The notes under the pieces were generated by a model. It was not told the DNA's origin. It saw only the letters and a list, made by a program, of their open reading frames with translations, and did no database searches. Below are positions 1 to 6,542 of a DNA stretch of 12,785 nucleotides, piece by piece. How positions within the stretch are numbered: position 1 is the stretch's first letter; every line of letters starts with the position of its first letter. The stretch spans positions 1 to 12,785 of the forward strand of contig CAJKOW010000048.1 in NCBI GenBank assembly GCA_905201685.1, read 5' to 3'. This DNA comes from an uncultured Bacteroides sp. (GTDB lineage: Bacteria; Bacteroidota; Bacteroidia; Bacteroidales; Bacteroidaceae). A program made the translations under genes and the position numbers.

Positions 1-41
1 CTACTATTATAGTTTATAAAATAAAAAAGCGTCTAGTTAAA

Positions 42-320
42 TCAGGAAAAGACAGTACGTTGTGTCACAGGCTGATTTCCCCATACTGTTTCATTGGATT
101 TCCCATCCATTATCGCATCCAACTGATTACCTAAATTCCATCCTAACCCAAGCCATTGTGCTACACGCCAAGCATAATCGTTTTTCCCTTTAATTGAGAC
201 ATTAGCCGAACAGGACTGTGCCCAACCTTCTTGCGAAATAAAAAAAATGATAGACAAAACAATACATAGTAATTTTGCAGGGAATACCCACAAATGGTTT
301 TTAGATAATTCTATTCTCAT
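42..320 (-). pseudogene. N-terminal remnant of a secreted GH5 endoglucanase
   Basis: The reading frame starts at the ATG complementary to 318-320; a TTG three codons upstream is less likely. It gives 92 residues. Residues 1-35 look like an export signal: a short charged start, a hydrophobic core (LLCIVLSIIFFI) and a small-residue cut region near GWAQS. The mature part contains GLGWNLGNQLDA followed by ETVWGNQP, the opening motif of glycoside hydrolase family 5 cellulases (usually GWNLGNTLDA...ETxWGNP). A GH5 catalytic domain needs about 300 residues including two catalytic glutamates, and here the frame stops at a TGA about 60 residues into the mature part. The other two frames also close before the window edge (stops near 36 and 12), so a simple single-base frameshift does not restore it within view. 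I read it as a gene truncated by deletion. The family call rests on one motif block. Confidence 0.7.
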
Positions 321-339
321 GGCATTCAATGCTAATAAT

Positions 340-347
340 CAAAATTA
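340..347 (-). promoter_or_regulatory. Possible -7 element for the GH5 remnant
   Basis: Read on the minus strand the sequence is TAATTTTG, a full match to the Bacteroides -7 consensus TAnnTTTG. It lies 20 bases upstream of the ATG of the GH5 remnant. I see no TTTG at the expected -33 distance, so the call is weak in this AT-rich stretch. Confidence 0.3.
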
Positions 348-605
348 ATACGAATATCACCACATCATTCATGCAAAAACTTGAATAACACCCAGTTTAA
401 TAGGCTAAAATTACTGAAAAAATTATTTCCCATGAACTTTTCGCAAAGAAATGCTAATCTAATTGTGTTTATTCCACTCAATTCTCCTACACAAACAACC
501 TAATTGTTAAGAAGACGCGTTAATATGAGGATAAAATAAATCCTTTTGTAACTTTTGCTACACACATTTGAAACAATGTTTGGACATCTTTGCAACATCA
601 AAAAA

Positions 606-611
606 AGGAGG
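606..611 (+). promoter_or_regulatory. Strong Shine-Dalgarno sequence
   Basis: AGGAGG inside the run AAAAAAGGAGG, 7 bases before the ATG at 619, pairs with the 16S anti-Shine-Dalgarno end. It decides the start codon. No other gene in the window shows a comparable site, in keeping with the weak use of Shine-Dalgarno pairing in Bacteroidota. Confidence 0.85.
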
Positions 612-618
612 ATTAATT

Positions 619-801
619 ATGAAACTGAACAGAAACGAATACGCTATCGAAGCCGCAACAGGCGGTGGCTTTTATGCTTACATCGTAAACAATACACTAT
701 GTAGCGCTTACGGAGAGACTCCGGACGAAGCTTACGAGAATCTGGAACAAACAGTAGAAGATTTCGTCAGCGATATGTATATGGTTGAAGAATTTGTTTG
801 A
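619..801 (+). CDS. Small orphan HicB-like protein
   Basis: A 60-residue acidic protein. The ATG at 619 is chosen over a TTG at 568 because AGGAGG at 606-611 sits 7 bases before it. The sequence resembles the HicB antitoxin or UPF0150-type fold. GFYAYIVNN matches the opening strand pair, where HicB proteins typically have an FxAxxP-like strand, and YGETPDEAYENLEQTVEDF matches the following turn and helix (usually GDTxEEAlxNlxEai). There is no extra DNA-binding domain, no partner HicA (a small dsRBD-like toxin) on either side, and the next gene is a glycosyltransferase 212 bases away. It is therefore an orphan, and a toxin-antitoxin role is not supported. It appears monocistronic, with a hairpin terminator 70 bases downstream. 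Related short HicB-like proteins in gut Bacteroidota are of unknown function. I am confident it is a real gene and only moderately confident of the fold. Confidence 0.75.
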   Translation: MKLNRNEYAIEAATGGGFYAYIVNNTLCSAYGETPDEAYENLEQTVEDFVSDMYMVEEFV

Positions 802-870
802 TATTGGGCTGCCTGCATAACGGCAACAGCAACTTTTCACACACGAAAGTAAATCCATAAATTCTCTTAG

Positions 871-907
871 AGTCATGCCGACGTGATGCCGGCATGACTT
901 ATTTTAT
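871..907 (+). terminator. Rho-independent terminator after the HicB-like gene
   Basis: AGTCATGCCG (871-880) and CGGCATGACT (890-899) form a perfect 10-base-pair stem around a 9-base loop, followed by TATTTTAT. It closes the small-gene transcript before the glycosyltransferase gene. Confidence 0.8.
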
Positions 908-953
908 AACCCAATTGTCACACCTTCTACATCCTGACGTAACATGAAAGCAG

Positions 954-968
954 GATCTTTGTAAAGAT
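954..968 (+). promoter_or_regulatory. Possible promoter and dyad before the glycosyltransferase
   Basis: GATCTTTG at 954-961 is one mismatch from TAnnTTTG and lies about 50 bases before the ATG at 1014. It overlaps a perfect dyad, ATCTTT-GT-AAAGAT (955-968). No -33 TTTG is visible at the usual distance. Either the promoter reading or the dyad could be chance. Confidence 0.3.
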
Positions 969-1013
969 GAAAAAAGAGAAGATGTTTTTGTAAACCATTA
1001 AATCAGTAAACAG

Positions 1014-2153
1014 ATGAAAGTTATCTTTATCGTTCAAGGAGAAGGACGCGGCCACCTGACACAAGCCATCACCATGGAAGAGTTGCTGCACCGCAACGGG
1101 CACGAAGTTGTAGAAGTTCTGGTAGGAAAAAGTAATTCGCGAAGGCTGCCCGGATTTTTCAACCGTAACATACAGGCACCGGTAAAACGCTTCATCAGCC
1201 CCAACTTTCTCCCAACTCCGGCCAACAAACGAATCAACCTACCACGTAGCATCGCATACAACCTGCTGAAAATACCGACATACATCCAAAGCATGCACTA
1301 CATCCGACAACGCATTGAAGAGAGCGGAGCAGACCTTGTCATCAACTTCTATGAACTGCTGACCGGACTGACCTACTGCTTTATGCGCCCCTCCGTCCCC
1401 CAGATCAGCATCGGACACCAGTACCTCTTTCTGCATCCCGACTTCGAATTTCCTCCCCGGCAGTCCGTCAGCCTGATGCTGCTGCGGCTCTTCACCCGGC
1501 TGACCTGCATCGGAGCCAAGGAAATATTGGCACTGTCGTTCCGCGACATGCCGGAAAGCAAACCGACCCGTATCAAAGTGGTTCCTCCACTGTTGCGTAA
1601 AGAAGTACTGGCCTGCGAAAGCACTCCGGGAAACTATATACACGGCTACATGGTAAACGCAGGTTTCGGCGAAAATATCATGAATTGGCACTCTCGACAC
1701 AAAGACGTTCCCCTCCATTTCTTTTGGGACAAACAGGATGAAGAAGACATTTGCAAAATAGACGAGACCTTGAGCTTCCACCAGATTAACGACGTTGACT
1801 TTCTACGCTATATGGCAGGATGCAGGGCTTATGCCACCACGGCAGGATTCGAATCGGTTTGTGAAGCAATGTATTTGGGAAAGCCTCTGCTGATGGTACC
1901 GGCCCATATTGAACAAGACTGCAATGCCTATGACGCAATGCGTAACGGTGCCGGCATTGCTTCTACCGAATTCGATTTGGAACAATTACTGACATTTGCT
2001 GAATCGTACCAACCGAATCCGGATTTCGTACACTGGGTACGTACCTGCGACTGGCGCATCCTGCGGTGCATAGAAAACAGCATTTCTTCGTCACATTCAC
2101 CTGTTTCTGCCTTTCCATATTCATATTGTAACGTTTCTGACACAGGATTGTAA
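1014..2153 (+). CDS. MurG/GT28-like GT-B glycosyltransferase
   Basis: A 379-residue protein with the two-domain GT-B layout. The N-terminal domain opens with MKVIFIVQGEGRGHLTQA, the glycine-rich acceptor-side loop (GxGRGHxxQ, residues 9-17) of MurG and related family 28/1 enzymes. The C-terminal domain carries the nucleotide-sugar site at about residues 275-306: TTAGFESVCEA, then GKPLLMVP, then EQDCNA. This matches the GG-xS-xxEA...GKP...P...EQ-xNA pattern of UDP-sugar binders. There is no signal peptide or membrane segment, so it should act in the cytosol or at the inner membrane face. It is not MurG itself, since it stands outside any dcw cluster and the general sequence differs. Donor and acceptor cannot be told from sequence. 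The start is the first ATG and no Shine-Dalgarno is present. It ends 55 bases before ppk on the same strand, and the ppk promoter candidate starts just after its stop codon. Confidence 0.8.
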   Translation: MKVIFIVQGEGRGHLTQAITMEELLHRNGHEVVEVLVGKSNSRRLPGFFNRNIQAPVKRFISPNFLPTPANKRINLPRSIAYNLLKIPTYIQSMHYIRQRIEESGADLVINFYELLTGLTYCFMRPSVPQISIGHQYLFLHPDFEFPPRQSVSLMLLRLFTRLTCIGAKEILALSFRDMPESKPTRIKVVPPLLRKEVLACESTPGNYIHGYMVNAGFGENIMNWHSRHKDVPLHFFWDKQDEEDICKIDETLSFHQINDVDFLRYMAGCRAYATTAGFESVCEAMYLGKPLLMVPAHIEQDCNAYDAMRNGAGIASTEFDLEQLLTFAESYQPNPDFVHWVRTCDWRILRCIENSISSSHSPVSAFPYSYCNVSDTGL

Positions 2154-2160
2154 CATTTAA

Positions 2161-2178
2161 AAGCTACTTTTGTAGTTT
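2161..2178 (+). promoter_or_regulatory. Probable ppk-ppx promoter -7 element within a small dyad
   Basis: TACTTTTG at 2165-2172 is a full match to TAnnTTTG, 36 bases before the ppk ATG. It sits within AAGCTAC-TTTT-GTAGTTT (2161-2178), a 7-base-pair dyad with one G-T pair. No TTTG lies at the expected -33 position, so promoter strength is uncertain. It would allow ppk-ppx expression independent of the glycosyltransferase gene. Confidence 0.5.
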
Positions 2179-2208
2179 AGAAACAACAAATACTCATTGC
2201 AGAAAAAT

Positions 2209-4284
2209 ATGATCAGTAAAAAGGCCTTATCGGACGCATATGTGGACCGAGACTTAAGTTGGATGTATTTTAACCGGCGTATCCTGCAAGAAGCGACAAA
2301 GCCGCAGGTTCCTTTGCTGGAAAGATTAAGTTTCCTTGGTATTTATTCAAATAACCTCGATGAATTTTTCCGCGTGCGCATGGCAACCCTAAGCCGCATA
2401 GCCGAGTGCGAGGACAAAGGCTTGCACGCCGAACGTGAACATGCACAACGGCTTATCAAACAAATCAATAAGCTGAACAACAAATATGCCAAAGAATATG
2501 AATTGGCCATCCGGGACGTTACCGGCCAATTAAGGCACGAAAACATATTCATCATCAAAGAAGACGAACTGGATGAAGAACAACAGGACTACGTCCGCCA
2601 GTTCTATCGCCAGAAACTCAGCGGATTCGTCAGTGCCGTATGGCTCTCGGCCGTAAAACAGCTGACTGACGAGACTGACGAGAATATTTACTTGGCCGTA
2701 AAAATGCAGGCCAATGGGAAGAAATCGTTCGATTATGCCCTCATTGCCCTCCCCGTAGCCGAATGCGGACGTTTTGTCCGCCTGCCGGACAAAGACGGGA
2801 AAAGTTATCTGATGTATCTGGACGATGTCATCCGCTATTGTCTGCCCATGATTTTTGCCGGACTTGATTATAATACCTTCGAAGCATTCGCCTTTAAATT
2901 TACCAAAGATGCCGAAATGGAGATCGATAATGACCTGCGCAACGGCATGCTGCAAAAAATATCGAAAGGAGTAAAAAGTCGTAAAAAAGGCGATGCTTTG
3001 AGAGTGATATATGACAGCCAGATGCCCAAGGACATGCTGAAACGAGTGATGAACAAACTGAATCTGGATAAACTGGACACCGTATTGAGCGGAGGACGCT
3101 ATCACAATCATAAAGATCTGATGTCCTTCCCGGATTGTGGACGTAAGGACCTGAAATATCCGGCTTGGCCACCTATCATCAAGCCGGAACTGGACAGCGG
3201 GAAAAGCCTGCTTAAACTGATACAGGAGAACGACCGCTTTATCCATGTCCCATATCACAGTTTCGACTATTACATCCGTGTACTGCAGGAAGCGGCCATC
3301 AGTAAAGAGGTAAAAAGCATAAAAACCACCCTCTATCGTTTGGCTAAAGATTCGAAAGTAGTAAAGGCTCTTATCTGTGCCGCACGCAACGGGAAAAAAG
3401 TAACAGTCATCATAGAACTGCTGGCACGTTTCGACGAAGCTTCCAATATCGGCTGGTCCAAGAAAATGCAGGATGCCGGCATACACGTGATATTTGGTGT
3501 AGAAGGACTGAAAGTGCACTCCAAAATAACGCATATCACCATGAAAACCGGAAATAACATTGCCTGCATCAGTACCGGCAACTTTCATGAAGGAAACGCA
3601 CGAATGTACACCGACTACATGCTGATGACAGCAGCACGTAACATAGTCAACGATGTAAACTCCGTCTTTACCTTCATTGAAAAGCCCTATACGCCTGTTC
3701 ACTTCAAAGAGCTGCTGGTGTCGCCCAATGAGATGAAGAACAAATTCATCAAACTGATCAACGATGAAATCAAAAACAAGCAGGCAGGAAAACCGGCATA
3801 CATTCTGATTAAAATAAACCATATCACCGATACTACGATGGTACGGAAACTATACGAAGCATCGGCCAATGGGGTTCCCATCGACCTGCTGGTCAGAGGT
3901 AACTGTTCGCTAATGACAGGAATACCGGGACTGAGCGACACCATACGCATCAACGGCATCATCGACCGCTATCTGGAACACTCGCGCATCTTTATTTTTG
4001 CGGCCGGTGGAGAAGACAAAACATTCATCGGTTCGGCCGACTGGATGCCACGTAACCTTGACAATAGGGTAGAGGTAGTCACCCCTGTTTATGACCCGCA
4101 AATCAAAGCCGATCTGAGAAAAGTAATAGAATATGGTCTGCGTGACACATGCCAAGGGCGTATTGTAGATGGAAAAGGGAATAATCACTCATGGACTACC
4201 GAAGAAAATGTACCTTTCCGCTCACAGGAAGAATTATATTACAGCTATTGCAACACCACATCAGACAACAATAAACAAGAATAA
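2209..4284 (+). CDS. ppk: Polyphosphate kinase 1 (PPK1)
   Basis: PPK1 reversibly moves the terminal phosphate of ATP onto long-chain inorganic polyphosphate (EC 2.7.4.1). This copy has 691 residues, close to the E. coli enzyme. The ATG at 2209 is preferred to a TTG four codons upstream. Near the N-terminus VDRDLSWMYFNRRILQEA and PLLERLSFLGIYSNNLDEFF match the family opening (RELSWLxFNxRVLxEA, SNLDEFFxVR). The catalytic half has IKTTLYRLAKDS, then ELLARFDEASNIGW, then GLKVHSKITHI, whose His437 corresponds to the autophosphorylated histidine. STGNFHEGNARMYTDY follows. The last domain has LLVRGNC and RYLEHSRIFIF, with His591 matching the second conserved histidine (E. coli His592). All key residues are present, so it should be active. 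It is followed 2 bases later by a polyphosphate phosphatase gene, giving a paired synthesis and degradation operon. Confidence 0.97.
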   Translation: MISKKALSDAYVDRDLSWMYFNRRILQEATKPQVPLLERLSFLGIYSNNLDEFFRVRMATLSRIAECEDKGLHAEREHAQRLIKQINKLNNKYAKEYELAIRDVTGQLRHENIFIIKEDELDEEQQDYVRQFYRQKLSGFVSAVWLSAVKQLTDETDENIYLAVKMQANGKKSFDYALIALPVAECGRFVRLPDKDGKSYLMYLDDVIRYCLPMIFAGLDYNTFEAFAFKFTKDAEMEIDNDLRNGMLQKISKGVKSRKKGDALRVIYDSQMPKDMLKRVMNKLNLDKLDTVLSGGRYHNHKDLMSFPDCGRKDLKYPAWPPIIKPELDSGKSLLKLIQENDRFIHVPYHSFDYYIRVLQEAAISKEVKSIKTTLYRLAKDSKVVKALICAARNGKKVTVIIELLARFDEASNIGWSKKMQDAGIHVIFGVEGLKVHSKITHITMKTGNNIACISTGNFHEGNARMYTDYMLMTAARNIVNDVNSVFTFIEKPYTPVHFKELLVSPNEMKNKFIKLINDEIKNKQAGKPAYILIKINHITDTTMVRKLYEASANGVPIDLLVRGNCSLMTGIPGLSDTIRINGIIDRYLEHSRIFIFAAGGEDKTFIGSADWMPRNLDNRVEVVTPVYDPQIKADLRKVIEYGLRDTCQGRIVDGKGNNHSWTTEENVPFRSQEELYYSYCNTTSDNNKQE

Positions 4285-4286
4285 CC

Positions 4287-5192
4287 ATGAGCAATAAATG
4301 TTACGCCGCTATAGACATCGGTTCGAATGCCGTGCGGCTATTGATCAAAAAGGAAAAAGAAGATGAGAACCTCATCAGCAAACGGCTTTCGAAAGTCCTG
4401 CTGCTACGAGTACCTTTACGACTCGGATTCGATGTATTTTCATTAGGCGAAGTCTCTGAAATAAAACTCGTCAAGCTCAGAAGACTGATGAAAGCTTTCC
4501 GACAACTAATGAAAATATACGAAGTAACCGACTACCGTGCTTGTGCTACTTCTGCCATGCGCGATGCCAAAAACGGGAAAAGTGTCATCAAGAAGATTCT
4601 GAAAGATACAGGCATCAATATCGAAGTGATTGACGGACAGGAAGAAGCACGGATGATTTATAATAACCACATTGAATGTATAGAAGACCGTACGGGAAAC
4701 TATATTTATGTAGATGTGGGCGGAGGAAGCACAGAAATCAACTTGTTGACCAACGGTGAATTGGTTCAGTCGCTCTCGTACAATATAGGAACCGTACGAA
4801 TTCTGAGCGGAGCCGTCAAAGACGAGACTTGGGCACAAATGAAAGACGATCTGGCACGACTGACTGCCGACTTTCAAGAGGTTAACATCATAGGTTCGGG
4901 CGGAAATATCAATAAACTATACCGACTGGCCGAGAAAAAAGATAAAAAGAAGCTGAGAATGCCCATCGCATCGCTGCAGGAACTGTACGATGAACTTAAA
5001 CCTCTGACACCCGAACAGCGCATGAATGAATTCAGCCTGAAGGCCGACCGTGCTGACGTAATCGTGCCGGCAGCAGAAATATTTCTGACTATCGCCAATA
5101 TCGTAAAGGCAGAATATATTCATGTACCCGTAATCGGTTTGGCCGATGGTATCATTGATAGTCTGTATTCCAAAGATTTAAGCAACGACTAA
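4287..5192 (+). CDS. ppx: Exopolyphosphatase / Ppx-GppA family phosphatase, short form
   Basis: A 301-residue member of the Ppx/GppA family, which has an ASKHA (actin/Hsp70-like) fold and removes terminal phosphates from polyphosphate or converts pppGpp to ppGpp. AAIDIGSNAVRLLI (residues 7-20) is the phosphate-1 loop. ATSAMRDAKNG and VIDGQEEARMIY are the family's conserved central motifs. YVDVGGGSTEINLL is the phosphate-2 loop and NIIGSGGNINKL the later glycine-rich loop. At about 300 residues it has only the two actin-like domains and lacks the HD-like C-terminal domains of the roughly 510-residue E. coli Ppx. Short forms of this kind are common in other bacteria. Its start lies 2 bases after the ppk stop, so the two are surely co-transcribed and translationally linked. 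That favours polyphosphate over pppGpp as substrate, though sequence alone does not settle it. Confidence 0.92.
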   Translation: MSNKCYAAIDIGSNAVRLLIKKEKEDENLISKRLSKVLLLRVPLRLGFDVFSLGEVSEIKLVKLRRLMKAFRQLMKIYEVTDYRACATSAMRDAKNGKSVIKKILKDTGINIEVIDGQEEARMIYNNHIECIEDRTGNYIYVDVGGGSTEINLLTNGELVQSLSYNIGTVRILSGAVKDETWAQMKDDLARLTADFQEVNIIGSGGNINKLYRLAEKKDKKKLRMPIASLQELYDELKPLTPEQRMNEFSLKADRADVIVPAAEIFLTIANIVKAEYIHVPVIGLADGIIDSLYSKDLSND

Positions 5193-5224
5193 ACTATTCA
5201 AGAAGAGGTTATAATAACAATAAA

Positions 5225-5317
5225 TGTCGTGACTCACACAGATTCCGCTGACTGACACAGTAGGTATAGCCAGTGATAATATCAAAGTAAGTCTGTGATG
5301 AGTCATGATGTTTTTTT
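5225..5317 (+). terminator. Long hairpin with U tract after ppx
   Basis: TGACTCACACAGA (5230-5242) pairs with TCTGTG-a-TGAGTCA (5292-5305): 13 Watson-Crick pairs with a single bulged A. Five more pairs, including G-T wobbles, extend the stem outward (5225-5229 with 5306-5310). The enclosed loop is about 49 bases and contains a small inner hairpin candidate (ACTG-aca-CAGT). Seven T residues follow at 5311-5317. This is most simply the ppk-ppx operon terminator, but the large loop is unusual and a processed small RNA is possible. Confidence 0.6.
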
Positions 5318-5415
5318 AGGATTTTCTCGTATATCCGTCCTGTACCGATCTTCAATCAACTTTCCGTTCATTTCTAAAAAAAACAAAAAGAGCAGTTACA
5401 TATATGCTTTTTTTG

Positions 5416-5423
5416 TATATTTG
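5416..5423 (+). promoter_or_regulatory. Promoter -7 element for the Nif3 operon
   Basis: TATATTTG, followed by CAG, is a perfect TAnnTTTG element in the form typical of Bacteroides housekeeping promoters. It ends 20 bases before the ATG at 5444, implying a short leader of roughly 14 bases. No clear TTTG lies at -33. Confidence 0.6.
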
Positions 5424-5443
5424 CAGACATTTTTTTCATTCAA

Positions 5444-6538
5444 ATGAAGATAAAGGAAGTAGTATGCGCCCTTGAACGGTTCGCGCCTCTGCCATTGCAA
5501 GACGGATTTGATAATGCCGGCCTGCAAATAGGATTGACAGATGCGGAAGCAACAGGGGCTTTGTTGTGTCTTGACGTTACTGAAGCTGTTCTCGATGAAG
5601 CCATCGCCTTGGGATATAATCTGATTATAGCTCATCATCCACTTATTTTCAAAGGATACAAATCGATAACCGGTAAAGATTATGTGGAACGTTGCATATT
5701 GAAAGCTATAAAAAACGATCTTGTCATCTATGCAGCCCACACTAATCTGGATAACCTGCAACAGGGAGTAAACTTTAAAATCGCAGAAAAGATAGGTCTG
5801 AAAAATACCCGTATCCTGTTACCTAAAGAGAATGCCTTATTGAAATTAGTAACATACGTACCTTGCTCTCAGGCTGAAACGGTAAGAAAATCCCTGTTTG
5901 ATGCCGGTTGTGGTTGCATAGGTAACTATGATTCGTGCAGCTATAATGTAATGGGAGAGGGAACCTTCCGCGCTTCGGAAGGCACTCATCCTTATTGTGG
6001 AAGCATTGGAGAACTACACACAGAAAAGGAAACGCGTATAGAAACGGTATTGCCTGCCTACAGGAAAACGGAAGTCATTCAGACACTGCTTAGTGTACAC
6101 CCGTACGAAGAACCTGCTTACGACTTGTATCCGTTAGAGAATTCCTGGCAGCAGGCTGGTTCAGGGCTTATCGGAGAATTGGAACAGCCAGAAACCGAAA
6201 CAGACTTCCTGAAAAGGATCAAAAAGACATTTGAAGTGGGATGCCTGAAACACAATAAACTGACGGGTAGGGAAATACAGACTGTTGCCTTATGCGGAGG
6301 TGCAGGTGCTTTTCTCATCCCGAATGCCATACGTAGTCAGGCAGACGTTTTCATTACCGGCGAAATCAAATACCATGACTATTTCGGTCGCGAAGCAGAC
6401 ATTTTATTGGCCGAAATAGGTCATTATGAAAGTGAACAATATACAAAAGAGATTTTTTATACAATAATCAGGGATTTGTTTCCTAATTTGGACATTCAGA
6501 TGACCCGAATAAATACCAATCCCATAAAATACATGTAA
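5444..6538 (+). CDS. Nif3-family dinuclear metal protein with inserted CutA-like domain
   Basis: A 364-residue member of the Nif3/YbgI/YqfO family, often annotated GTP cyclohydrolase 1 type 2, although that activity is not general for the family. The dinuclear metal ligands are visible: His64-His65 in IIAHHPLIFKG, Asp103 in AAHTNLDN, and His327 and Glu331 in IGHYESEQ. The two halves of the metal domain flank an insertion of about 100 residues containing VHPYEEPAYDLYPLEN, the CutA/PII-like domain of the longer (YqfO-type) members. CGGAGAF and FITGEIKYHDY are the conserved second-half motifs. Family members assemble as toroidal hexamers in the cytosol, and proposed roles are diverse and unproven. 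It has its own promoter and is followed 4 bases after its stop by the zinc-ribbon gene, so the two form an operon. Family assignment is firm; function is not. Confidence 0.93.
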   Translation: MKIKEVVCALERFAPLPLQDGFDNAGLQIGLTDAEATGALLCLDVTEAVLDEAIALGYNLIIAHHPLIFKGYKSITGKDYVERCILKAIKNDLVIYAAHTNLDNLQQGVNFKIAEKIGLKNTRILLPKENALLKLVTYVPCSQAETVRKSLFDAGCGCIGNYDSCSYNVMGEGTFRASEGTHPYCGSIGELHTEKETRIETVLPAYRKTEVIQTLLSVHPYEEPAYDLYPLENSWQQAGSGLIGELEQPETETDFLKRIKKTFEVGCLKHNKLTGREIQTVALCGGAGAFLIPNAIRSQADVFITGEIKYHDYFGREADILLAEIGHYESEQYTKEIFYTIIRDLFPNLDIQMTRINTNPIKYM

Positions 6539-6542
6539 AGCA

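Larger units (their letters stand above)
321..618. other. Intergenic region between the GH5 remnant and the HicB-like gene
   Basis: About 300 bases separate these two divergent genes. I see no coding frame, RNA gene or clear repeat. It should hold the promoters for both directions. Upstream of the HicB-like gene there are several TTTG tracts (545-548, 554-557, 567-570) and two one-mismatch versions of TAnnTTTG (CACATTTG at 563-570 and CATCTTTG at 585-592). None has a partner TTTG at the usual 19-21 base spacing, so I do not assign a promoter. Confidence 0.5.

Noticed and set aside
568..618. TTG-initiated 17-residue extension of the HicB-like protein
   Set aside because: The internal ATG at 619 has a strong Shine-Dalgarno at the correct spacing, and family similarity begins there.
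619..801. Complete HicAB toxin-antitoxin module
   Set aside because: No HicA-like small reading frame lies within several hundred bases on either side.
1239..1781. 180-residue open frame antisense to the glycosyltransferase
   Set aside because: Shadow of the sense gene in a GC-richer stretch; no domain recognised.
2530..3822. 430-residue open frame antisense to ppk
   Set aside because: It is the reverse-strand shadow of a full-length ppk with all catalytic motifs. Its residue pattern shows no recognisable family and there is no promoter or start context.
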